From assembly GCA_003558125.1 (NCBI GenBank), contig PWMQ01000091.1, forward strand, positions 1 to 64,000: 64,000 nt of DNA, given 5' to 3'. Source of the DNA: Natronospira sp. (GTDB lineage Bacteria; Pseudomonadota; Gammaproteobacteria; Natronospirales; Natronospiraceae). The notes below the pieces were generated by a model. It ran no database searches, was not told where the DNA came from, and saw nothing but the letters and a program-made list of their open reading frames with translations. Positions 19,827 through 26,674 of this stretch are shown here, one piece after another (position 1 is the stretch's first letter; every line of letters starts with the position of its first letter). The translations under genes were made by a program, and so were the position numbers.

Positions 19827-21215
19827 TCAATCTGCTTCGCGGTCAACAATCAGCCACGGCGTCGGCTCTTCGTCGCCCTCCTCGCTTTCCGGCAGCGCAA
19901 CCACGGTATACACACTGCCTGCATCGAACTCGAGATCAAGCGGGCCGATAACAGGATCGCCACCGTCCGAGGTAACCACAGCCACCGAATAGGTGCCGGC
20001 CGCGGCTTCGGCGAAATCACTGGCCTCGCCTTCCGACAATTCCTCGATCAGCGCTCCACCGTCGGCCTCCACATCCACCGTGGGCCCGGGAATAATGACG
20101 TGGACGGCGCGGATGGCGAAATCATCTCCGGACACCGGCCCGGAACGGTCCAGGGTAGGCAGGAAGGTCAGACTTCCAGCACCCGCTTCACCCAGGGCAA
20201 AGACGGAATAGGCATTGCCCGGCTCAGGGGACAGATCAAGCTCACCGACAACATTGCCGTCTGCATCCAGCACTCTGGCGAGATAATCCAGCTCGCCCAG
20301 CACGCGGACATAGCCGGTGTGTTCGAAGTAGGACAAGCCCTCAACCAGGGGAATCCAGGAATCACCCTCATCCGTGCTTACTTCCACATCCACCGGACCG
20401 GCATCCGGGCTACCATGGGCAACGCGCACCTCCGATTGCTGATCAATGAGCGGCAGGAAGGGGGCGGCACCCACATCAGTGGCAGCACCGATGAGAATCG
20501 GGGAAAAGCCCTGATCGGTGTTCACCGCGGCGGCCAGCATGGAGACGCCCGGGAAATCGCCGAGCTCAGCCACATAGTCATAGACCACGTCGGTTGTCCC
20601 GCTGACCGTAACCCGAATACGACTGGTCTCGGCAGCCACTTCGAGAAACTCGTCGGCAATATCGCCGAAAGCCAGATCGGTCGCCGCCGGCTCGGCATCG
20701 TCCAGATCGGCATCCACGGTCGTCAGATAGAGATCCACCGCGGGCGCGCCGACAGCCAGGTGAGCCGGTCGCAGCTTCACGAAGCCATCAGCCACACCAT
20801 CATTGAGATCGCTGATGATGGCCACGTCCAGATTGCCGGCTTCAACCGAACCCCAGACGATAAAGCTGTATCGACCGTCAGCCGAGGGTGTCACTGCCTG
20901 ATCGATAACAGCATCTTCCAGCTCGCCGCCCGCAGGGACCACCTGAACGGTGAGCTCATCGGCCGGCACCTCCAGGTAAGGGCTCGCCAGGGGAAAGCCA
21001 ACCTCTTCCAGCACCAGCTCACCACCTACGTAGATGTCCACCGGCCCCGCATCGGGCGAGGCGTGGTAGGCGCGAAGCTCGGCAACCTCACCGGCATCGC
21101 CATTACCATTGCCAGCATCGTCGTCATCATCGCTGGAACTGCTGGAGCTGAAGCAGCCGGCAAGCGCAAAAAACGCAGCCAGCAACAAACTAAGCAAAAA
21201 CTGCCGTTTCTTCAT
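19827..21215 (-). CDS. DUF4397-repeat lipoprotein
   Basis: Exported lipoprotein (462 aa). MKKRQFLLSLLLAAFFALAGC ends in a lipobox with Cys19-20, immediately followed by FSSSSSS and DDDDD, a flexible acidic tether. Residue +2 is Phe, so outer-membrane sorting is expected. The remainder has repeated DUF4397 modules: RAYHASPDAGPVDIYVGGE, VRVAHGSPDAGPVDVEV and the more diverged IRAVHVIIPGPTVDVEADG. These are beta-rich domains found on bacterial surfaces, of unknown function. The start has AGGAGGT six bases upstream. The gene has its own promoter with a palindromic site and its own terminator. Confidence 0.86.
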   Translation of the reverse strand: MKKRQFLLSLLLAAFFALAGCFSSSSSSDDDDDAGNGNGDAGEVAELRAYHASPDAGPVDIYVGGELVLEEVGFPLASPYLEVPADELTVQVVPAGGELEDAVIDQAVTPSADGRYSFIVWGSVEAGNLDVAIISDLNDGVADGFVKLRPAHLAVGAPAVDLYLTTVDADLDDAEPAATDLAFGDIADEFLEVAAETSRIRVTVSGTTDVVYDYVAELGDFPGVSMLAAAVNTDQGFSPILIGAATDVGAAPFLPLIDQQSEVRVAHGSPDAGPVDVEVSTDEGDSWIPLVEGLSYFEHTGYVRVLGELDYLARVLDADGNVVGELDLSPEPGNAYSVFALGEAGAGSLTFLPTLDRSGPVSGDDFAIRAVHVIIPGPTVDVEADGGALIEELSEGEASDFAEAAAGTYSVAVVTSDGGDPVIGPLDLEFDAGSVYTVVALPESEEGDEEPTPWLIVDREAD

Positions 21216-21305
21216 GATTTGACCTCCTGGAAGCGAAGCGCAGCCGCCCCACGTTGGTACCCATGTTCGTTTGGCGTGCGTAGACACCCACGTGCCCACG
21301 CCCCA

Positions 21306-21333
21306 AATGTACATGCTTTGTACATGAAGTCAA
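21306..21333 (-). promoter_or_regulatory. Promoter with paired TGTACA operator for the DUF4397 lipoprotein
   Basis: On the minus strand TTGACT and TACATT are separated by 16 bp. The palindrome TGTACA occurs twice, at 21308-21313 and 21319-21324, with an 11-bp period. One copy lies within the spacer and the other overlaps the -10 element. The layout is that of a repressor operator occupying one DNA face. The start codon is about 85 bp downstream. Confidence 0.6.
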
Positions 21334-21504
21334 CAACATTTAAGGCTTTTTTGACAAAGCGTTACGCTGCCTGGGAATTTTCTGTATCGATTTTATATCA
21401 CTTTTTAACTTATTATGGATCGATCATCGTCAACCACGGGCGTATACCGGCAGCGAATGACCGAAGCAAGGGGGTGCCTGGATTACAAAGGGGGACGGGA
21501 AGGC

Positions 21505-22155
21505 TCAGTCGAGGGGATTACCCACCCAGACAACTTTGCCGAAAACGGACAGGTCCGATTTGCGTTCCTGGCGCAAATACTGTTCCCGGTAGGCGGGATT
21601 GTCATTGGTGGCGAGGACACCACCCTCAACATCAAGCTGGATGCGCCTGACAAGCAGGGCGCCATCCACCTCGAGTACGTAGAGACCGTCTTCACTCAAC
21701 TCATCGTGAGAAGCATCCACCAACAGGAGTGCCCCATCCTGCACGGTCGGGGTCATGCAGTCGCTACGGCTCTCAAGCAAGCGCAAGTGCTTCTCGTTCC
21801 AGCCACGCTCACGCAGCCAATCCGGCTGAAATGCAATCCATAGCGGCTCGCTCCGTCCGCCCTGGAGATCCTGATTGGACTCCGCCGGATCAGCCACGGC
21901 AGGTTGCTCCAGGGCTACAAAATCCACCGCCGGCCCAAGATCCCCTTCCCGTTCCGGGCCTTCACCAGTCAACAACCAATGCGCAGACACCCCGGCGGCG
22001 CGGGCAATACTGGCCAGGCGGGATGCCTTGGGCTCGGCATTACCGGACAGGTAGGTCTCCAGAGTACGCCGGGGAATCCCCGTCTCGCGGGCCAGGCAGG
22101 CACCATTACCCGCCAATTCCGCACATCGCCTTAATCGTTGTTTGAGCATATCCAT
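21505..22155 (-). CDS. CI/LexA-like (XRE-S24) transcriptional regulator without the usual Ser-Lys dyad
   Basis: Phage-repressor-type regulator (216 aa). An N-terminal helix-turn-helix (ACLARETGIPRRTLETYLSGNAEPKASRLASIARAAGVSAHWLLTGEG, residues about 20-66) joins a C-terminal S24 domain (about 105-215). Where the family has D-S-M-x-P-T the sequence is SDCMTPTVQDGALLLVD, so the nucleophile Ser is Cys133. Where the general base Lys normally stands (VKRxQ) there is Arg170. Self-cleavage is therefore unlikely, though dimerisation could persist. The ATG at 22155 follows GGAG. Divergent from a Ner-like gene over 148 bp. Likely targets are its own region and possibly the TGTACA operator nearby; this is inference. 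Confidence 0.83.
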   Translation of the reverse strand: MDMLKQRLRRCAELAGNGACLARETGIPRRTLETYLSGNAEPKASRLASIARAAGVSAHWLLTGEGPEREGDLGPAVDFVALEQPAVADPAESNQDLQGGRSEPLWIAFQPDWLRERGWNEKHLRLLESRSDCMTPTVQDGALLLVDASHDELSEDGLYVLEVDGALLVRRIQLDVEGGVLATNDNPAYREQYLRQERKSDLSVFGKVVWVGNPLD

Positions 22156-22199
22156 TGACTCCGAGCTGCCCTGCTTATTTGCCCGCCCGGCGGATGGCC

Positions 22200-22291
22200 G
22201 AATGGGACATTCCTCATCTTTCACTGTCGAAACTGGTAATTGCCGCCCAGTCTTGGCAAGATGTTGCGCTCTACTGGAGCAGTACTCTGCT
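22200..22291. promoter_or_regulatory. Two small palindromes in the CI-like/Ner-like divergent region
   Basis: GAATG-GGA-CATTC (22200-22212) and AGCAG-TACT-CTGCT (22278-22291) lie between the two divergent regulator genes. The second is only 13 bp before the Ner-like start codon. Both are short, and operator function is a guess from position. Confidence 0.35.
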
Positions 22292-22303
22292 ACGTAACCG
22301 CCA

Positions 22304-22597
22304 ATGACCAAAAGCCACGCCCCAGATATCCCCAGCGAGCCGCGGCAGCGACGGGAATGGATCAAATACCAGCTTCGTTTGCGCGGCTCCTCGCTTGCCG
22401 ACGTGGCCCGGCGGCATGGCGTAAGCCGTGATGCAGCGATCCTGGCCTTGCGAAAACCTTACCCACGCATGGAAAGAGCAATTGCCGAGGCTATCGGACT
22501 CAAGCCACAGCAGATCTGGCCCGAGCGCTATGATGCCGCCGGCTTCCCCAACCGTCCCTTGGGACGCCCTAAAAAGTCTATCAGCAAGAAGACCTGA
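22304..22597 (+). CDS. Ner/Nlp-like winged helix-turn-helix DNA-binding protein
   Basis: Small DNA-binding protein of 97 aa resembling phage Mu Ner and the bacterial Nlp/SfsB proteins. The segment WIKYQLRLRGSSLADVARRHGVSRDAAILALRKPYPRMERAIAEAIGLKPQQIWPERY covers the whole Ner-type domain with its ending IWPxRY. A basic tail (GRPKKSISKKT) follows. No clear ribosome-binding site precedes the ATG, so initiation may be weak or leaderless. Its divergent partner is the CI-like protein. Such a pair looks like the immunity switch of a Mu-like phage, but no other phage gene is present. Confidence 0.82.
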   Translation: MTKSHAPDIPSEPRQRREWIKYQLRLRGSSLADVARRHGVSRDAAILALRKPYPRMERAIAEAIGLKPQQIWPERYDAAGFPNRPLGRPKKSISKKT

Positions 22598-22767
22598 GAC
22601 AACAGCCCGTTGACCCAACGGCCATCCAATTCAGCTGGCCATTCGTCGGAAACAGGCATGGAAAATGGTCATATTGCCCAAGACCCGCTGCGTACAAGGG
22701 CGCAGACTTTTCATGCCGGCAACTCGGTGCTGGCCAAGGCTGAATTCTTCCAACGGCCTGCAGTCGG

Positions 22768-22788
22768 TTACACTGCGGATCAGTGTAA
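22768..22788. promoter_or_regulatory. 8-bp perfect palindrome upstream of the LOG-family gene
   Basis: TTACACTG and CAGTGTAA flank a 5-bp CGGAT spacer, 21 bp before the chosen start of the LOG-family gene. The length and symmetry suit a dimeric repressor. The cognate regulator is not identifiable. Confidence 0.5.
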
Positions 22789-22809
22789 AAAGCCGATGGA
22801 GTGCAGCAA

Positions 22810-23361
22810 TTGAGCAATGTTTGCGTCTTCTGCGGATCGCGGCATGGCCGGAATCCTGACTACACCCGCCTCGCTCACAATCTGGGCGCGGCGCTGGCAG
22901 AGCAAGGCCATGGCCTGGTTTATGGTGGCGGTCGTGTGGGCCTGATGGGCGTCATGGCCGACGCCGCAATGGCAGCCGGGGGCAAAGTGCTCGGCGTCAT
23001 CCCCGAGTCTCTGGAGAGTCGCGAAGTTGGCCACCGCAACATCACGCGACTGGAAGTTGTGTCTGACATGCTCAGCCGCAAGCAACGGATGATCGAGCTA
23101 TCAGACGCATTCATTGCCCTAGCCGGCGGCCTCGGTACGCTGGATGAGCTGTTCGAGGTGCTCACCTGGCGCCAGTTGGGCTTGATTGATGAGCCCATTA
23201 TCCTGCTCGACCCCTTCGAGGATTTCACCGGGATCCGCAGCTGGATGGACCATGCCTGCCGACAAGGGTTCATGGACCCCGAGCATCGCGACATGCTGGT
23301 GGTCGCTCACAGCCCGCAGGAGGCCCTGGAACAACTGACCCCACGGGCTGCAGCCTCATGA
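22810..23361 (+). CDS. LOG-family protein (TIGR00730 type)
   Basis: Rossmann-like protein of 183 aa related to cytokinin riboside 5'-monophosphate phosphoribohydrolases, which release free base from nucleoside monophosphates. Motifs: VCVFCGSRHGRNPDY, VYGGGRVGLMGVMADAA, the SRKQRMIELSDAFIALAGGLGTLDELFEVLTW core with catalytic Arg and Glu. The canonical PGGxGTxxE reads AGGLGTLDE, so the first Pro is Ala. The TTG at 22810 is preferred because GGAG lies eight bases before it; the GTG at 22801 overlaps that site. The gene overlaps the following acetyltransferase by ATGA. The substrate in this organism is unknown. Confidence 0.85.
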   Translation: MSNVCVFCGSRHGRNPDYTRLAHNLGAALAEQGHGLVYGGGRVGLMGVMADAAMAAGGKVLGVIPESLESREVGHRNITRLEVVSDMLSRKQRMIELSDAFIALAGGLGTLDELFEVLTWRQLGLIDEPIILLDPFEDFTGIRSWMDHACRQGFMDPEHRDMLVVAHSPQEALEQLTPRAAAS

Positions 23362-23879
23362 ATGCGCGGGATGGAAATTCAGCAGGGGGGATACGAGCGG
23401 CGAAGGAAAGCGATTGGCCGCTTATGCGGTCCATTTTCCTGCAAGGTGTAGCGACCGGCCAGGCCAGCTTCGAAACGGAAAACAGTATTCCCAGGGACTG
23501 GTCCGAGTGGCGATCCTACAAGCATCCGGATTCGATCCTGGTTCATGAGAGCACAAAGGGTGTGACTGCCTGGGCTGCACTGGCCCCAACCAGCCAACGA
23601 CGGTGCTATCAGGGGGTGGCGGAAGTGCAGTTGTATGTCGCGGAAAGCTGCCGTGGCCAAGGCCTGGGCCAACGCTTGCTGGATGCCCTTATCGACTATG
23701 CCGAAGCCAGGTCTCTTTGGACCCTGCAGGCAATCGTGTTCCCGGAAAATCAGGCAAGTCTTGGCCTGTTTCAATCCCGGGATTTTCGGCTCGTAGGCCG
23801 ACGGGAGAATATCGCCCGCATGAACGGCATCTGGCGAGACACCCTATTGCTGGAGCGGCGCTCTCCCAACATCTACTAG
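23358..23879 (+). CDS. GNAT-family N-acetyltransferase (phosphinothricin acetyltransferase-like)
   Basis: Acetyl-CoA-dependent acyltransferase of 173 aa. The family layout is IRAAKESDWPLMRSIFLQGVATGQASFET at the start, a WAALAPTSQR segment, the acetyl-CoA loop VQLYVAESCRGQGLGQRLLDALIDYA (motif A, R/Q-x-x-G-x-G/A), and ending SLGLFQSRDFRLVGRRENIARMNGIWRDTLLLER. This matches the PAT/MddA subgroup that acetylates phosphinothricin or Met sulfone/sulfoximine. It is translationally coupled to the LOG gene (ATGA overlap). Natural substrate unknown. Confidence 0.85.
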   Translation: MNARDGNSAGGIRAAKESDWPLMRSIFLQGVATGQASFETENSIPRDWSEWRSYKHPDSILVHESTKGVTAWAALAPTSQRRCYQGVAEVQLYVAESCRGQGLGQRLLDALIDYAEARSLWTLQAIVFPENQASLGLFQSRDFRLVGRRENIARMNGIWRDTLLLERRSPNIY

Positions 23880-23906
23880 GCGCTCAATCACTGCCCTTCC
23901 GTAAGC

Positions 23907-24542
23907 CTACCCAAACAGCTGGAAACTGACAGCAGTGAAATGGCAGATACTCCCGCCCAGAACGAAAAGGTGCCAAATGGCGTGGGAGTAAGGCACTCTT
24001 TCATTGTGATAGAAAACCGTGCCGGCGGTGTAGGTGACGCCACCTATGATCAGCCAGCTGAGCGCCGCCGGCGGCAGTTCCCGGGTCATGGGCACGAAAG
24101 CCACCATTGCCAGCCAGCCCATGGTGACGTAGGTGGCCGTGGATAACAGTCGGTAGCGTCCGGTGAAAAACAGTTTGAGCACGATGCCGAACGCCGCCAA
24201 CCCCCAGATAACAGCGAATAGACTCCACCCCCAGCCGCCGTTCAGCCCCACCAGGGTGAACGGCGTATAGGTACCGGCGATCAGAAGGAAGATGGCGCAG
24301 TGATCCAAAACCTTGAGGCGGCGACGCAGTGCCGGACGGCTGGCGGCATGATAGAGAGTGGAAGCCAGATACAGCAGGACCAGGGCAGTGACGAAAACCG
24401 ACGCAGTCACCACTTCCAGCGGCCCTGTGTAAATCGCGGCCAGGGTAATCAGCACCGTGCCGGCCACCAGGCTTACCAATACGCCCAGGCCATGGGTTGC
24501 CACATTGGCCAGTTCCTCCGGTGACTGGCGAAGCCCGGTCAT
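23907..24542 (-). CDS. TrhA/hemolysin III-family membrane protein
   Basis: Polytopic inner-membrane protein of 211 aa with seven hydrophobic segments, in the PAQR-like hemolysin III superfamily. Conserved features are ELANVATHGLGVLVSLVAG, LYLASTLYHAA, LKVLDHCAIFLLIAGTYTPFTLV and the C-terminal HNERVPYSHAIWHLFVLGGSICHF, with the His/Asp residues that bind metal in the superfamily. Homologues help maintain membrane energy homeostasis in media containing fatty acids (TrhA in E. coli), and true hemolytic activity is doubtful. A PsrA-type palindrome 13 bp before the ATG supports a fatty-acid link. Confidence 0.85.
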   Translation of the reverse strand: MTGLRQSPEELANVATHGLGVLVSLVAGTVLITLAAIYTGPLEVVTASVFVTALVLLYLASTLYHAASRPALRRRLKVLDHCAIFLLIAGTYTPFTLVGLNGGWGWSLFAVIWGLAAFGIVLKLFFTGRYRLLSTATYVTMGWLAMVAFVPMTRELPPAALSWLIIGGVTYTAGTVFYHNERVPYSHAIWHLFVLGGSICHFTAVSFQLFG

Positions 24543-24554
24543 ACTGCCTCCTGA

Positions 24555-24603
24555 TTCAAACGAATGTTTGAACCATTATGACCTCAGTCTTCGCCGCCGT
24601 CCA
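24555..24603 (-). promoter_or_regulatory. Promoter and PsrA-type operator of the TrhA-like gene
   Basis: TTCAAAC-GAAT-GTTTGAA is a perfect 7-bp palindrome (24555-24572). Directly upstream on the minus strand are CATAAT (24575-24580) and TGGACG (24598-24603) with a 17-bp spacer. The palindrome therefore covers the transcription start. The CAAAC-N4-GTTTG core matches the binding site known for the fatty-acid regulator PsrA. A similar site lies before fadE. Confidence 0.68.
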
Positions 24604-25222
24604 GGGGGTCAAACAGGTGGCCCATGCGGTCTCGCTTGGTGCGCAGGTAGGCTTCGTTATGAGCAGTGGGATCGGCAATGATGGGCTCACGGTTCACCAC
24701 CTCCACGCCCTCCGCACGAAGCGCCGAGAGTTTGCTCGGATTATTGGTCATCAACCGGACCTGCGGAAGCCCAAACCAGGCCAGAATATCAACGGCGGGA
24801 CGATAATTGCGCAGATCGGCATCAAAACCGAGGCGCTCGTTCGCTTCCACCGTGTCCAGACCCTGGTCCTGGAGGGCATAGGCCCGGATTTTCTCGGTCA
24901 GGCCGATGCCACGCCCCTCCTGGCGAAGATAAATCAGAATCCCGCGGCCCAGGGCGGCGATGCGGGCCAGGGCATCATCAAGCTGGCTGCCGCAATCACA
25001 GCGCAGGCTGCCCAACACCTCACCGGTCAGGCACTCCGAATGAACCCGGCAGAGCGGTGCCGGCTCGCCGCCCAGATCCCCCATTACCAAGGCCACATGC
25101 TCACGGCCACTCCCCGCTTCGGCAAAGACATGCATACGAAAACAACCATGGGCGGTCGGCATGTCGCACTCACTGGAATGGCTGACGGTTCCCCTGCCGG
25201 AGGCGGCCTGCTGCTGCTTCAT
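24584..25222 (-). CDS. ribA: GTP cyclohydrolase II
   Basis: Converts GTP to 2,5-diamino-6-ribosylamino-4(3H)-pyrimidinone 5'-phosphate, formate and pyrophosphate, the first step of riboflavin synthesis (212 aa). The zinc site is CLTGEVLGSLRCDCGSQL (Cys-x10-Cys-x-Cys). The catalytic region is GRGILIYLRQEGRGIGLTEKIRAYALQDQGLDTVEAN, and RLMTNNPSKLSALRAEGVEV follows. No DHBP synthase (RibB) domain is fused. The ATG at 25222 is preceded by GAGAG; the longer frame has no family similarity. Followed on the same strand by the TrhA-like gene. Confidence 0.95.
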   Translation of the reverse strand: MKQQQAASGRGTVSHSSECDMPTAHGCFRMHVFAEAGSGREHVALVMGDLGGEPAPLCRVHSECLTGEVLGSLRCDCGSQLDDALARIAALGRGILIYLRQEGRGIGLTEKIRAYALQDQGLDTVEANERLGFDADLRNYRPAVDILAWFGLPQVRLMTNNPSKLSALRAEGVEVVNREPIIADPTAHNEAYLRTKRDRMGHLFDPLDGGED

Positions 25223-25444
25223 GGATCTCTCAGAATTCCTGAAAAATGGGCGTCTTATTCTACCGGAAGTCACCGCCCGGCACCGGAATCCCCCCGTCCG
25301 TCGCCAATCTGGCCCGCCCGTCACTCGACGACGGCAATACCCGAGCAGCCTGCTAGTCTCAAGTAAGAGTATTCAAGCAGCATTCCGGGTAGAATTGAGC
25401 CCGCCAACCCATTCCGGGAGGATAAAATTGGCGAGGGGACTCTC

Positions 25445-26635
25445 ATGCCGAGCGCGGGACAAGTCCGGGTGGCCGTTCACGATCTGGTCCCTGGATTATA
25501 CATAAGCCAGCTTGACCGGCCGTGGACGGAAACCCCCTTCCTGTTTCAGGGTTTCGAACTCCGCGACGAGCAGGAACTTGGCATCCTTAGAGATTATTGC
25601 CGCTATGTCTGGGTGGACGCGGCCCGCAGCCGGGTGCCCATTCCCGCAGCCAGCAAGCCAGTATCGACCACCTCACAACAACCCCCGGGCTTCGGTGCCG
25701 GCTTGAGCCGCTGCCAACAACGAAGACAACAGGCCAAAGCCATCCTGCGACCCGTCTTTGAGCAACTCAGTGAGGACACGGCCGCCTCGGTGGAGACGCT
25801 GGGTGAAAGCCTCAACAACCTCAACCGGGAACTGATCAATCATCCGGATGCCATGCTGTGGCTGAATGCCCTGTATGAGCCGGACCAACGGCTGATATCG
25901 CACTCGCTCAACGTCTGCACCCTGTCGCTGCTCATGGCCGAGCAATTGAACCTGTCCATGGAAAACCGTACAGCCCTGGGCATGGCGGCGCTTCTGCATG
26001 ACGTGGGCAAACTCGGCCTGCCCGACCGAATCGTCTTTGAGCCATTGCAATTGCGGATGGACGATTGGGAACAGATTCACGCCATGCCGGTAAGGGGCGC
26101 TGAACGACTCAAACGCTGCGGACTGTCCGAAATGGTCATTGAGATGGTCCACCGCCACCAGGAACACCTGAATGGCGACGGCTTTCCCAGACAGCTCCGC
26201 GGCACCCGTGAGCTGTCACTGGAGACCCGCATACTTGGTCTGGCCAATGCTTACGATGCGATGACCGCTGACTGGCCCCGCAGACCTGCCCTATCGGGTC
26301 ATGAAGCGGCGGTACGGCTTAACCGTATTCAAGCCGATCGCTGGGGCCGGGAATGCATGGAAGGCCTGCGTCGTGCTCTGGGCGTTTACCCACCAGGCAC
26401 CCAGGTATTGCTAACCAGCGGGGACAAGGCCGTGGTAATCATGAGCCAGCCGCAGACCCGACTCCGCCCAACCGTGGTCATCCACGAAAAGGCTGCAGGC
26501 CAGGCGCCGGAGAGCATGGCATTGACCGATCTGTCCATGCCAGGCTGCCGCCATCGAATTGAACGGCCACTCCCCGCACACCCGAAACAGGGAGAGCTGC
26601 TGGCCCACATCACGCATCGACTTCTGGCTGCCTGA
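25445..26635 (+). CDS. DUF3391/HD-GYP domain protein, probable c-di-GMP phosphodiesterase
   Basis: Cytoplasmic signalling protein of 396 aa. The N-terminal DUF3391 region (about 6-65) includes VHDLVPGLYISQLDRPWTETPFLFQGF. The HD-GYP domain spans about 150-330, with LLHDVGKLGLP (His185, Asp186) and ILGLANAYDAMTA. The signature usually written HHExxDGxGYP reads HQEHLNGDGFP (238-248): the second His is Gln, Asp is Asn, and Tyr is Phe. Activity on c-di-GMP is likely from the family but may be altered. GAGGGG lies six bases before the ATG. Monocistronic and convergent with lpd, with no terminator visible between them. Confidence 0.86.
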   Translation: MPSAGQVRVAVHDLVPGLYISQLDRPWTETPFLFQGFELRDEQELGILRDYCRYVWVDAARSRVPIPAASKPVSTTSQQPPGFGAGLSRCQQRRQQAKAILRPVFEQLSEDTAASVETLGESLNNLNRELINHPDAMLWLNALYEPDQRLISHSLNVCTLSLLMAEQLNLSMENRTALGMAALLHDVGKLGLPDRIVFEPLQLRMDDWEQIHAMPVRGAERLKRCGLSEMVIEMVHRHQEHLNGDGFPRQLRGTRELSLETRILGLANAYDAMTADWPRRPALSGHEAAVRLNRIQADRWGRECMEGLRRALGVYPPGTQVLLTSGDKAVVIMSQPQTRLRPTVVIHEKAAGQAPESMALTDLSMPGCRHRIERPLPAHPKQGELLAHITHRLLAA

Positions 26636-26674
26636 CTCAGGGGCGGAGCGTGTCTTAGGGAACCTCTGATTAAT

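Noticed and set aside
22610-22813. Short plus-strand open frame between the Ner-like and LOG genes
   Set aside because: No ribosome-binding site, no recognisable sequence, and it runs through the palindrome and into the LOG start.
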